Source: Acidithiobacillus montserratensis
GTDB lineage: Bacteria > Pseudomonadota > Gammaproteobacteria > Acidithiobacillales > Acidithiobacillaceae
Assembly: GCF_018853465.1 (NCBI RefSeq)
Contig: NZ_JABBOU010000027.1
Location: forward strand, 1-41,870
Direction: 5' to 3'
Length of the DNA: 41,870 nt
In this document: one piece after another, positions 31,996-39,931 of the stretch
Position numbering within the stretch: position 1 is the first letter of the stretch
Layout: every line of letters begins with the position of its first letter
Notes under the pieces: generated by a model
What the model saw: only the letters and a program-made list of their open reading frames with translations
What the model was told of the DNA's origin: nothing
Databases searched by the model: none
Translations under genes and position numbers: made by a program

Positions 31996-32805
31996 ATGTC
32001 TGGTGATCCGCTGGCACTGGGGGCGTTCATCCGCCGCCACCGAGAAAAGATTCCGCCCCTGCAGGCCGGGTTAAGCGCTTCCGGTCGTCGTCGTACCAGT
32101 GGCTTGCGCCGCGAAGAACTGGCCATGCTTTCCGGAGTCAGTGCTACCTGGATCACCTGGATTGAACAGGGGCGGCCCGTGCGCCCCTCTTTGCCCACCC
32201 TGGATCGCCTCGGCAAAGTGCTGCAACTTTCCCACGCCGAGCGCCAGCATCTGTTTCATCTGGCAGGCAAGAGCGATCCCCAGACAGAACCACGCCCTTC
32301 GGCCGTAGCTCCATCCCTGCTGCATATTCTCCACACGCTGCAATATCCCGCCTATATTCTCGACCGCTACTGGAATGCCAGCGCCTGGAATGCGGCGGCC
32401 GCCACGCATTTTATCGACTGGCTACCCGCCAGCCCGGTTTTCGGTGAAAAACTCCCCAATCTGCTGGAGTTTTTATTACTCCACCCCCACGCCCGACAAT
32501 TTGTGGACGATTGGGAAAGCCGCTGTCGGCGCCTGGTGGCTGAATTTCGTGCCGACGTGGGCAAACATCTGGATGATCCCGAAATGATGCGCCGCATCGC
32601 TCACCTGCAAAGTCAAAGTTCCACATTTGCAGATCTCTGGTCAGCCCAGGACGTCGTCGAAAGAGAAGGCGGGCTGCGGGTTTTTCAGCATCCAATACAA
32701 GGGCGGGTGACTTATGAGCAGAATACCCTGCTGCCTGCAGCCCATACGGACATGAAGCTGGTCATATTGTTGCCCTACCCCCACGAAGATACGCGGCCAG
32801 ACTGA
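31996..32805 (+). CDS. XRE family regulator with MmyB-like ligand domain
   Basis: A 269-residue regulator. The N-terminal HTH (about 8-75) has RRTSGLRREELAMLSGVSA and WIEQGRPVRPSLPTLDRL, the hallmark of the MmyB/ XRE group. Residues about 105-255 form the MmyB-type PAS-like domain that binds a small hydrophobic ligand (PAYILDRYWNASAWNAAA, DVVEREGGLRVFQHPIQG). In this group the target gene is often the divergent neighbour, here the methyltransferase. AAGGA precedes the ATG. The ligand is unknown. Confidence 0.88.
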   Translation: MSGDPLALGAFIRRHREKIPPLQAGLSASGRRRTSGLRREELAMLSGVSATWITWIEQGRPVRPSLPTLDRLGKVLQLSHAERQHLFHLAGKSDPQTEPRPSAVAPSLLHILHTLQYPAYILDRYWNASAWNAAAATHFIDWLPASPVFGEKLPNLLEFLLLHPHARQFVDDWESRCRRLVAEFRADVGKHLDDPEMMRRIAHLQSQSSTFADLWSAQDVVEREGGLRVFQHPIQGRVTYEQNTLLPAAHTDMKLVILLPYPHEDTRPD

Positions 32806-32909
32806 TCGTCAGGTCCTATACATCCGAAATCAGCCGGGATTTACTGCGCGCTGACGACGGTTTAGGCGGTGGGCAACGAATTGAGAAAGCAATGGGTTCC
32901 ACCGTGAGA

Positions 32910-33728
32910 TCAGGATATAGCCAGCAACTTTGCGCCGCGCTGTCGCTGACTCCAGGAACGATAGCTGCGCGCCAGGTTAAAAAGTCCGGCGCCGATCATG
33001 CCGACAAAAAAACCAATAGGCCAGTTGCTCCAGTAGGACAGGGCAATGGCCAACCAGATGCTGCCTTCGGCAAAAATAACGGCGAGCAGCAAACTGCGCA
33101 GGGGATGGGTGCTGAGCGCCTGGGCGGCCGCCGGTGGACCGACCAGCAAGGTAAACACCAGAAAAGCACCCACCACCGGTAAAGCCGATGCGGTGACCAG
33201 CGCCAGCAGGCTCAAAAAAAGCAGATCCATACGCGCCGCAGGAATACCCTTTAACGCAGCCAGATCGGGAAAACTGGAATCCAGTAACAAGGGTCGATAA
33301 ATCGTGATCATGAGCACTGACACTACGGCACAAATTCCCAGTATGGGCCACAAATCGGCTTTGCTGACGCCCAGCATTTCGCCAAAGAGCAGGGAAAACA
33401 CTTCGGGTGCATATTCATTGGTCATACTCAGAAACAGCGCACCCATACCCAGAAAAAGTACCAGCAACAATCCGGTAGCGACATCACGTCGCCCCATGCG
33501 CGCGAGCTGACGCAGGAGCAGCACCCCCATACCGACAAAAACCAGCAATCCCACAAAGGGATTGACGCCCAGCAAATTGGCGGCAGCGGCCCCCGGAAAA
33601 GCGCCCAGAGGGAGGGCATGGGCGGCAAAAGCCGAGCGTCGAATCACCACAAAATAGCCCACAAAAGCAGCTACCAGGGCGATGGCCGTGCCGGCGATCC
33701 AGGTATTGATCATGAAACTGGAAAACAT
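32910..33728 (-). CDS. Metal ABC transporter permease (ZnuB/MntB type)
   Basis: A 272-residue ABC-3 family permease with about eight helices. It has AFAAHALPLGAFPGAAAANLL (early conserved loop), RPLLLDSSFPDLAALKGIP (the ATPase-coupling region) and VVGAFLVFTLLVGPPAAAQ. It is the second permease of a four-gene importer for zinc or manganese, starting 2 bases after the previous stop with AGGAG upstream. Two different permeases in one operon suggest a heterodimeric channel. Confidence 0.88.
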   Translation of the reverse strand: MFSSFMINTWIAGTAIALVAAFVGYFVVIRRSAFAAHALPLGAFPGAAAANLLGVNPFVGLLVFVGMGVLLLRQLARMGRRDVATGLLLVLFLGMGALFLSMTNEYAPEVFSLLFGEMLGVSKADLWPILGICAVVSVLMITIYRPLLLDSSFPDLAALKGIPAARMDLLFLSLLALVTASALPVVGAFLVFTLLVGPPAAAQALSTHPLRSLLLAVIFAEGSIWLAIALSYWSNWPIGFFVGMIGAGLFNLARSYRSWSQRQRGAKLLAIS

Positions 33729-33730
33729 AC

Positions 33731-34612
33731 TCAGGACTCCTGGAGACCGGGCAGAGCAGTCGCTGCTCCACGCCGCAATTTCCGGTGCTGAGCGGAACCC
33801 AGCATGGCCAGCACATAAAACACAAAAATCAGCACCACCACAAAAAAACTCACGGGCCAGGCATTCCCGGAAAACCAGTAATAACTCTCATAAGCCATCC
33901 AGATACCCACCCACACCGCAGCCAGAGCAAAGAGCATCGCCCAGACAATAGCCTGGCCGGGGCGCCGGCTCAGGCGAATGGCCGCCCCGGCAGGACCGAT
34001 CAGCAGTGCGGTAGCCAGTACCGCACCAATAGCCAATGCACACACAGCCACCGCCAACCCTAAAACCAGCAACTGCAGGAGCCCCATCCAACGCGGCGAA
34101 ACTCCGCGTAAAGTCGCCAGATCCGGATCCACGGCAGTCAATATCAACGGACGGTAAAACACCCCGACCAGGCTAAAAACTGCCAATACCGCCAGAATGG
34201 CGGGCCAGATCAGCCCCCGCGAAATGGCAAACAAAGAACCGAACATCACCGATACCGTAGCCCCGGTAGTACTGGTCGTGGTGACATCCAGATATAAAAA
34301 CAGGGCGGACAGTCCCAGGCCAGCGCCCAGCACGACACCCGTCGCCAGATCTCTTTCCCGCGCTTTACGCACCCCGAGAAATTCCATACCGAAGGCCGCG
34401 ATCCAGGCCATACCGAGAAAACCCAACAAGGGACTGATACCCAGCAAGAACGAAGCCGCCCCGCCCGCACTGCTGACATCAGCCAGAGCATGGCCGGCAA
34501 AGGCGTTACCGCGCAGCACCGTAAAAACCCCGATCAGAGCACTGACCAGGGCCGCACAGGTACCGACTATCAGTGCCGTCTGCACCGGCTGACTGCTTAA
34601 AAACGCCAGCAT
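33731..34612 (-). CDS. Metal ABC transporter permease (ZnuB/MntB type)
   Basis: A 293-residue ABC-3 permease (start at ATG 34612; an in-frame GTG at 34636 would overlap the ATPase gene). AGHALADVSSAGGAASFLLG, LVGVFYRPLILTAVDPDLAT and VLATALLIGPAGAAIRLSRR are the family blocks. It pairs with the permease downstream. The metal is inferred from the operon and its operator. Confidence 0.88.
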   Translation of the reverse strand: MLAFLSSQPVQTALIVGTCAALVSALIGVFTVLRGNAFAGHALADVSSAGGAASFLLGISPLLGFLGMAWIAAFGMEFLGVRKARERDLATGVVLGAGLGLSALFLYLDVTTTSTTGATVSVMFGSLFAISRGLIWPAILAVLAVFSLVGVFYRPLILTAVDPDLATLRGVSPRWMGLLQLLVLGLAVAVCALAIGAVLATALLIGPAGAAIRLSRRPGQAIVWAMLFALAAVWVGIWMAYESYYWFSGNAWPVSFFVVVLIFVFYVLAMLGSAQHRKLRRGAATALPGLQES

Positions 34613-34622
34613 GTTCTCATAC

Positions 34623-35438
34623 TCAATGCCCTGCACATCGATTCAGATTGGCCACATCGGCATTTTCCGGCGCATCAGGCAAAACCAGAATGCGCCCGCC
34701 ATGCCTCAGGACCGACACCGGATAACCATAGAGCTTGCTCAGCACTTCAGGCTGGACCACCTCGGCAACCGTACCCGTTGCCGCCCGGCCATCCACCAGA
34801 TAGACCAGTCGATCCATCACGGGAATCAGGGGATTCATATCATGGGCAGTGACCAGCACAGTCATCTGCTGCTGAGCGATCAACTTCCCCAGCAGATCGA
34901 CCAGGGCATTGGCACTGCCAAAATCCAAATTCGCCAGGGGTTCATCCAGAATCAGCAAGCGCGGCTTACGGACCAGGGCATGGGCAATCACCGCTCGCTG
35001 CTGTTGTCCTCCCGATAGCTCGCCGACTCGCCGATCCGCAAAGTCTTCTGCACCCACCGCCTGCAATGCCGCATCGACAGCGGCATCGGTGCGACTATTC
35101 CAGAGGGGCAAACCAAGGTGATGACCATCCAGTCCCAAACGCACCAGATCCCGGGTACGCAAAGGCAAATCCGGGTCAAAAGTGATTTTCTGGGGAACAT
35201 AACCAACCAAAGCGCGGTGCTTCCGGGGAACTTCTCCGTCTATCAGGACTGTACCCGCACGTTGACTGATCAGACCCAGCAAGGTCCGCAACAAGGTCGT
35301 CTTGCCTGCCCCGTTTTCGCCAATCAGGGCGCAAAGCTGCCCCGGATACAGATTAAAACTGACATCCCGTAAAATACTGCGGCCGCCCAGATCCACAGAA
35401 AGATCGGCGACCGCTAGGATAGCTCTTTGATTGGTCAA
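34623..35438 (-). CDS. Metal ABC transporter ATP-binding protein (ZnuC type)
   Basis: A 271-residue ABC ATPase with [11 protein letters not shown] (Walker A), LSGGQQQRAVIAHAL (signature) and LLILDEPLANLD (Walker B). The start is TTG at 35438, 4 bases after the substrate-binding gene; no Shine-Dalgarno site is clear, so translation is probably coupled. It energises metal uptake with the two permeases. The N-terminus ILAVADLSVDLGGRSIL matches the family. Confidence 0.9.
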   Translation of the reverse strand: MTNQRAILAVADLSVDLGGRSILRDVSFNLYPGQLCALIGENGAGKTTLLRTLLGLISQRAGTVLIDGEVPRKHRALVGYVPQKITFDPDLPLRTRDLVRLGLDGHHLGLPLWNSRTDAAVDAALQAVGAEDFADRRVGELSGGQQQRAVIAHALVRKPRLLILDEPLANLDFGSANALVDLLGKLIAQQQMTVLVTAHDMNPLIPVMDRLVYLVDGRAATGTVAEVVQPEVLSKLYGYPVSVLRHGGRILVLPDAPENADVANLNRCAGH

Positions 35439-35442
35439 GATA

Positions 35443-36399
35443 TTATTTCAACACCGTCGTAGATTGGCCATGCTCCAGCGCTGCCCGCAAAGCTTTCACC
35501 TCTGCCAGCATCCAGGATTGATAAGTGTAACCCGTTGGCATGGTTTCATAAACGCCTACCACGGGAATATGTGCCACCTTGGCATTATGCAGAAAAGACG
35601 CCGTCAGGGAGTCTGTCACCTGCTGGTTATATAGAAAAACCTTGACCTGGTGGGTCTTGAACAGCTGATTCTGAATACTCACATCCTGAGGGGCCGGATC
35701 CGTTCCGTTCATGATGTCTGCCTGGAGATTCCAGGGAGTTTTGAGATCACAGCCTGCCGCCTGCAGCATATAATCCGCTACCGGCTCGGTGACAGCTACC
35801 GGCGTATGAGGATATTGGGCCTTGAAACTGGCGATAGCTGCGTACCAGGGCTTTAGCGAAGCATCAAACTTCTGGACGTTAGCATCAAAATACGCCTTGT
35901 GCGCCGGATCCAGGGCACTCAGGCTTGCCGCCACGGCCTTGACCACTGCGGGCATGGTTTCCGGCTTGTACCAGAGATGGGGGTTTCTGGTACTGTCCGG
36001 CAAATGCAGCAGATTCTGAACCACAATCACCTGGCGCTTGGGGCTGGCATCTGCCGCCAGTATTTTTTTGGCCCAACTGTCATAACCGAGACCATTGCGG
36101 ACCACCAGCTGAGCCGCCGCAATTTCCCGGGCTACCGCAGGGCTGGCTTCAAAAGTATGGGGATCGGTGTTGGGATTGCTCTCAATCGCGCTTACCTGAA
36201 CATACTTTCCGCCAATCTGGCTGATCACATTGGCATATTGATTTTCGACACCTACTGCATGAATAGTGCTGGCGGCGGCCAACTGGGCGGTTCCCAGACC
36301 CAATAACAGAGTCAGGACGGATAGAAGTGACGGCCTAAGCGAAGTATGTAGCTTCGGCTGAAGCGCAGAGATTGTTTTTTCAAGTTCAGTATGATGCAT
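35443..36399 (-). CDS. znuA: Periplasmic metal-binding protein of ABC transporter (ZnuA-like)
   Basis: A 318-residue cluster A-I binding protein. It has an unusually long cytoplasmic leader (about 20 residues) before the hydrophobic signal SLLSVLTLLLGLGTAQLAAAS. Metal ligands of the family are seen in NPNTDPHTFEASP, RNPHLWYKP and the later VTEPVADY. There is no long His-rich loop as in many ZnuA proteins. The operator-like palindrome at 36471 and the COG0523 gene elsewhere suggest zinc, but manganese or iron cannot be excluded. First gene of the importer operon; the divergent neighbour is a porin. Confidence 0.85.
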   Translation of the reverse strand: MHHTELEKTISALQPKLHTSLRPSLLSVLTLLLGLGTAQLAAASTIHAVGVENQYANVISQIGGKYVQVSAIESNPNTDPHTFEASPAVAREIAAAQLVVRNGLGYDSWAKKILAADASPKRQVIVVQNLLHLPDSTRNPHLWYKPETMPAVVKAVAASLSALDPAHKAYFDANVQKFDASLKPWYAAIASFKAQYPHTPVAVTEPVADYMLQAAGCDLKTPWNLQADIMNGTDPAPQDVSIQNQLFKTHQVKVFLYNQQVTDSLTASFLHNAKVAHIPVVGVYETMPTGYTYQSWMLAEVKALRAALEHGQSTTVLK

Positions 36400-36470
36400 G
36401 GTACTTCTCCCTGAGATATTGGGCAGCGTTATGGGGCTTGATTGCGGTGCATTACTGCGTCATATTTATA

Positions 36471-36485
36471 TGCAACAGAGTTGCA
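36471..36485. promoter_or_regulatory. TGCAAC-N3-GTTGCA palindrome between znuA and porin
   Basis: A perfect 6-bp inverted repeat with a 3-base centre, mid-way between the divergent genes (71 bases before znuA and 78 before the porin). The same arms and spacing form the centre of the palindrome before the COG0523 gene at 38854-38892, so it is a candidate zinc-type operator for both directions. Confidence 0.55.
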
Positions 36486-36563
36486 GATTAGTAAACACAG
36501 TTCAGACTGTCAAGACATCTATTATCAATAACCATGAACCGCGTCTATGACCAGGGAGAAAGC

Positions 36564-37769
36564 ATGCTTCGCCAGCAACACCTTGACCGCCAACTTTTTA
36601 TGGGTTCGATACTTTTTTGTGCTGTCATCACCCCCGCCTGGGCGGCCAGCTCGGGGCAGTCTATTCCTGAAGAAGCACACCAGCACTGGTGGCGTGGTAT
36701 TTCACTGGTCATGCATGGCCAGGTGGAAGGGGTCTCCAACCTGAGTGGCGGCATCAGCACCGGAACCACAGCCACTGGAATCTGGAAAGGGGGACTCGCC
36801 TTGCACACTGGTAAAGCGGGATGGTGGCAGGGAGGTCTTTTTGTCGTCGAAGGACTGGCTGCGGATAGCGGAAACCCCGATGGCCTGTATGTCGGTGACC
36901 TGCAAGGTGTATCCAATCTCACCACGCCGTACCCACATATCGCTCGGCTCTACAAAGCATATTATCGGCAAAATCTTGGGAACTATACGTTACGACTGGG
37001 TTTGATTAATCCTAATGACTACTTCAATGTCACCGGAGTCGCCGGAGAGCTGTTCAACGCCTCTTACGGGATATATCCCACTATTACCGCCAACATTCCC
37101 TTCACCCCCACTTATCCCTACTCCAGTCTCGGCGTCATGGCTTCAGCGAGCTGGGGGGGTACCACAGTGATGGCAGGTGCGTTTGGTGCCGATGGGGTTC
37201 ATCCCTACCGAGCCCCCTGGGGTAGTGATGGCATGATTTATTATAGCGAAATCGATCAAAGCTTTGCTATCGGTCCTGGTAAAGCCACGCTCAAGGCCGG
37301 AGGCTATTATAATCACATATCCAGTCCTTACCTCAGGCAAGCGATTGGCATCGGTGTCTCTACCAGTCAGGGTGGGTTTTATGGAGCAGCCGAGTATCGC
37401 TGGAAAGCCGATCAGATGCACTGGGGGGTTTTCCTGCAAGGTGGCGGGGCCCCCAATGCCGCAGCTGTTTCGCCGGTGAATGCCTATCTGGGCGCGGGAC
37501 TACGGCTACGACATTTCATTCAAGATTCACCCGGCTCAACGCTCAGTCTGGGCATGGACCGTGCTTGGCAACGCCAATCCGGTTCGTATACAGGGGCCGC
37601 AGAAAGCAGTCTGGAAGTAAACTTCAAACAGCCGGTGTTCAAGAATTTTTATATCCAACCCGACCTGCAATATATCGTCAACCCCGGCGCCCATGGGCCT
37701 GGAAGCACTTTACCTAATGCTTTCGTCGCCATGATCCGGCTGGGTTGGCACTACCATTTGCACGCTTGA
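36564..37769 (+). CDS. OprB-like outer-membrane porin
   Basis: A 401-residue outer-membrane protein with a signal peptide (FMGSILFCAVITPAWAAS). LRLGLINPNDYFNVTGVAGELFNAS, YPYSSLGVMAS and WGVFLQGGGAP match the carbohydrate-selective porin OprB family, and the last residues (MIRLGWHYHLHA) form a C-terminal beta strand, though it does not end in Phe. GGGAG lies 6 bases before the ATG. It is divergent from the metal importer and may share its operator, so it may supply metal or a metal chelate across the outer membrane; this is inference. Confidence 0.78.
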   Translation: MLRQQHLDRQLFMGSILFCAVITPAWAASSGQSIPEEAHQHWWRGISLVMHGQVEGVSNLSGGISTGTTATGIWKGGLALHTGKAGWWQGGLFVVEGLAADSGNPDGLYVGDLQGVSNLTTPYPHIARLYKAYYRQNLGNYTLRLGLINPNDYFNVTGVAGELFNASYGIYPTITANIPFTPTYPYSSLGVMASASWGGTTVMAGAFGADGVHPYRAPWGSDGMIYYSEIDQSFAIGPGKATLKAGGYYNHISSPYLRQAIGIGVSTSQGGFYGAAEYRWKADQMHWGVFLQGGGAPNAAAVSPVNAYLGAGLRLRHFIQDSPGSTLSLGMDRAWQRQSGSYTGAAESSLEVNFKQPVFKNFYIQPDLQYIVNPGAHGPGSTLPNAFVAMIRLGWHYHLHA

Positions 37770-37861
37770 AAACTAAACTGGGGGCAGAGCTCACAGCCAA
37801 CGCCCCTGCACATTTTAATAAAGTAACTAACCGACAGGTTTCTAAGTATCCATAATCGCTT

Positions 37862-38053
37862 TTAGTGTTTACCTGTCTCTTGTGCTTCTTTTTTTGCCTC
37901 GGCGCGGGCAACACGCATGAACAGCCCCGCAGCCAGCCCAAAAAAAGCAAAGGCAATCAGGCCTGTCACGATAATACCTGCAGCGGTTTGCCCATCAGAA
38001 ATAGCATGCATGCTGCTGGTCATCGCCTGCATGCTCATTGAATGCATATCCAT
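37862..38053 (-). CDS. Small single-helix membrane protein, Met/His-rich N-terminus
   Basis: A 63-residue protein. The N-terminal third is rich in Met, Ser and His (MDMHSMSMQAMTSSMHAISD), a helix follows (TAAGIIVTGLIAFAFFGLAA), and the C-terminal tail is charged (RAEAKKEAQETGKH). AGGAGA lies about 8 bases before the ATG, supporting a real gene. I do not recognise a family; the Met/His content suggests metal contact. Confidence 0.6.
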   Translation of the reverse strand: MDMHSMSMQAMTSSMHAISDGQTAAGIIVTGLIAFAFFGLAAGLFMRVARAEAKKEAQETGKH

Positions 38054-38271
38054 TGATCGATCTCCTGTGTCGATGAACGCATCGTTGAATCATATTCTTT
38101 GCCAGACCAGGAACAAAATAGAAATTCAGCCAGCGCAGCGTAATTTAAATTATAACCTGTCATTACTACTGACTGTAATATTATGTGTCCATCATGAAAT
38201 TGCCCATTGCCGGGAGCCAAGCGCCCCAAACCGGAAACCCTGAGATGAAAATACTTTACACTCGTGGGCCA
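38054..38271. other. Intergenic region, no gene seen
   Basis: About 220 bases, AT-rich near 38140-38180, holding the promoter of the 63-residue gene on the minus strand. No ORF or RNA structure stands out. Confidence 0.5.
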
Positions 38272-38272
38272 T

Positions 38273-38301
38273 TAAAAAATGGTAGCCTTACAAAGGCTAC
38301 C
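38273..38301 (-). terminator. Rho-independent terminator of the FeoC-like gene
   Basis: A perfect 9-bp stem (GGTAGCCTT at 38281 with AAGGCTACC at 38293) with a 3-base loop is followed on the minus strand by ATTTTTTAA. It lies about 80 bases after the FeoC-like stop. Confidence 0.85.
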
Positions 38302-38379
38302 AATCGCCATATGTTGGCACGTCGTGAAGAAATAGTTCTTTTGCCGGTCAGGTTTCCAATGATTCCCGACCGACATAGT

Positions 38380-38649
38380 TCAGGAATGCAAGATCACGGC
38401 CTGGCTATATTCCAGGCTGTCCTTATCCACAGCCGAACAAAAAAAGCAGATGCGAGAGGGATTATGGCCGCCTTCCCGACAACGGCTACTTTCTGCGCAT
38501 CCGGTTTCTATCGCTAACAACTGTCCATTTTTGGTGAGTTTAGCCAGCAAAGCGGACATGTACTCCGCATCGGCGGCATGTAAATCCATCAATGATTCCA
38601 GAGTGATACCCGGATATTGGCGCACATGGGCGAGCACATCTTTCAGCAT
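38380..38649 (-). CDS. FeoC-like small winged-helix protein with cysteine cluster
   Basis: An 89-residue protein. Residues about 1-48 look like a winged helix (MLKDVLAHVRQYPGITLESL, YMSALLAKLTKNGQLLAI), followed by C51, C57, C68 and C71, the pattern of FeoC-type proteins that hold an iron-sulfur cluster. FeoC acts with the FeoB ferrous-iron transporter; no feoA/feoB is in the window. I chose the ATG at 38649 because AAGGAG is 6 bases upstream. A Fur box (38707-38719) lies in its promoter region. Confidence 0.65.
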   Translation of the reverse strand: MLKDVLAHVRQYPGITLESLMDLHAADAEYMSALLAKLTKNGQLLAIETGCAESSRCREGGHNPSRICFFCSAVDKDSLEYSQAVILHS

Positions 38650-38706
38650 ATTCATCTCCTTGAAAGCTCTACGGACAAAACAGGATAACTACCGATTGTT
38701 AATGTA

Positions 38707-38719
38707 AATGATTATCATT
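38707..38719. promoter_or_regulatory. Fur box before the FeoC-like gene
   Basis: AATGAT-T-ATCATT, a perfect 6-1-6 palindrome at the core of the Fur 19-mer, about 58 bases before the FeoC-like start. It indicates repression by Fur with Fe2+. Confidence 0.75.
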
Positions 38720-38853
38720 AGTGTAGTCAACACGAATAATGTCCTCGCCCGACACGAATGGCCCCAGGCTGGCTGTTGGGCCGGAGGCTTGTCCCGACTT
38801 TGGCAAAAAAGAGAGGGCTTTGCATTCTCCTCACTTGACCTGCACAGGATTCC
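38720..38853. other. Intergenic region, no gene seen
   Basis: Spacer between the Fur box and the COG0523 operator. Nothing coding is supported. Confidence 0.4.
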
Positions 38854-38892
38854 CATGCTGTTATATGCAACTATGTTGCGTATAACAGCATG
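38854..38892. promoter_or_regulatory. 39-bp near-perfect palindrome before the COG0523 gene
   Basis: Arms at 38854-38871 and 38875-38892 pair at 17 of 18 positions, the exception being a T/G. The centre is TGCAAC-TAT-GTTGCG, flanked by GTTATA and TATAAC, the half-sites seen in Zur-type operators. It ends 29 bases before the ATG. The same TGCAAC-N3-GTTGC core occurs between znuA and the porin. It could also fold as an RNA hairpin. Confidence 0.65.
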
Positions 38893-38921
38893 TCATTACA
38901 GTTACCCTGCGAGGATTTACT

Positions 38922-39231
38922 ATGACTCAACCCTCCACTCACCCTCTTCCCGTCACGGTGTTGTCGGGTTTTCTCGGTGCCGGCAAAACCACACTCCTCA
39001 ATCACATTCTGCACAACCGGGAAGGCCGGCGTGTCGCAGTTATTGTCAATGACATGAGTGAAATCAATATTGATGCCGCCTTGGTCCGCGCAGGGGGAGC
39101 GCAGGGGGAGCGCAGGGGGAGCGCAACTATCGCGCACCGAAGAAAAGGTCTTTGAAATGTCCAATGGCTGCATCTGTTGCACACTCCGGGAAGATTTGCT
39201 TCAGGAAGTGGCCTTATTGGCAATGGAATGA
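38922..39231 (+). pseudogene. COG0523 (CobW/ZigA-like) GTPase, frameshifted and truncated
   Basis: The N-terminal GTPase part of a COG0523 metal chaperone: Walker [12 protein letters not shown] at residues 16-26, then [15 protein letters not shown]. At 39088-39120 an 11-bp unit (GCGCAGGGGGA) is present three times and shifts the frame. With a single unit the reading continues correctly to the GCICC metal motif (39166-39180) and [13 protein letters not shown], then stops at 39229. Even so corrected it is only ~95 residues against the usual 300-400, so the C-terminal domain is lost. These proteins deliver zinc or related metals. The operator is intact and DUF1826 follows. Confidence 0.85.
39088..39120. 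repeat. 11-bp tandem repeat, three units, in the COG0523 gene
   Basis: GCGCAGGGGGA is repeated three times exactly, followed by a partial GCGCA. The number of units sets the frame: 1 or 4 keeps it, 2 or 3 breaks it. Confidence 0.95.
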
Positions 39232-39268
39232 TTTTGTTGATCCATTTCCAGAATGGTGAGGAGCTTCC

Positions 39269-39931
39269 ATGTCGCAAGCCATATTCCAACAAGGTGCAGG
39301 AACCGATGAAATACTGTGCGTAGATCAACTTGCCGATCTGGTTGGCATTTTCGATACAGATGTTCAACTGTGCATACTGCAGAGACCCCAACAACGGGAA
39401 ATAATGGATTATCTGGATGCTGCCGAAAATGATCTGGGTAACGGGATTAGACAATCCTTCAATCGTGGAACGCTTTTTCCTGCAGGACTGCTGCCCGACA
39501 TGCCCGGCCGCAAGTTTCTGCTGGATGACATACATTTTCTGATGGAAATTTACTTCGATCTAACGGGCTGTGACGGCATTGCGCTCCGTCTTATGGTCCT
39601 AGATCGGGCTATGTGTCCAAGATTCCATACAGATCTTACGGGAATCCGTTTGTTGTGCACCTGGAATGGACCGGGCACGCAATGGTTAAGCAATGATTAT
39701 GCGGATCGCAGCAAACTGGGGGAGGGATCCAGAGGACTGGCGGACCTGAAATCTGGGCTAATTCGCGATCCTCGTGGCATCGGGGAGGTCCCCGCATTTG
39801 CCATTGCTCTGCTGAAAGGAGATGCCTGGGTAAATAACGCCGGAAAGGGGATCATACATCGCTCCCCTGCCTTGGTTGGCACACAGAAAATGCGCATAGC
39901 ACTTTCTCTGGATGCGCTTTGGAATGATTAA
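39269..39931 (+). CDS. DUF1826 domain protein
   Basis: A 220-residue protein matching DUF1826: [25 protein letters not shown] (a conserved His and Cys region), [10 protein letters not shown] and [18 protein letters not shown]. The function is unknown; the family is often found beside COG0523 GTPases and zinc-responsive genes, as here. GAGGAG lies 5 bases before the ATG. It presumably shares the palindrome-controlled promoter with the broken COG0523 gene 37 bases upstream. Unlike that gene it appears intact. Confidence 0.8.
   Translation: MSQAIFQQGAGTDEILCVDQLADLVGIFDTDVQLCILQRPQQREIMDYLDAAENDLGNGIRQSFNRGTLFPAGLLPDMPGRKFLLDDIHFLMEIYFDLTGCDGIALRLMVLDRAMCPRFHTDLTGIRLLCTWNGPGTQWLSNDYADRSKLGEGSRGLADLKSGLIRDPRGIGEVPAFAIALLKGDAWVNNAGKGIIHRSPALVGTQKMRIALSLDALWND

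Noticed and set aside
38708..39052. 114-codon plus-strand frame starting in the Fur box
   Set aside because: It crosses the operator and the COG0523 start in the wrong frame and contains no recognisable protein.
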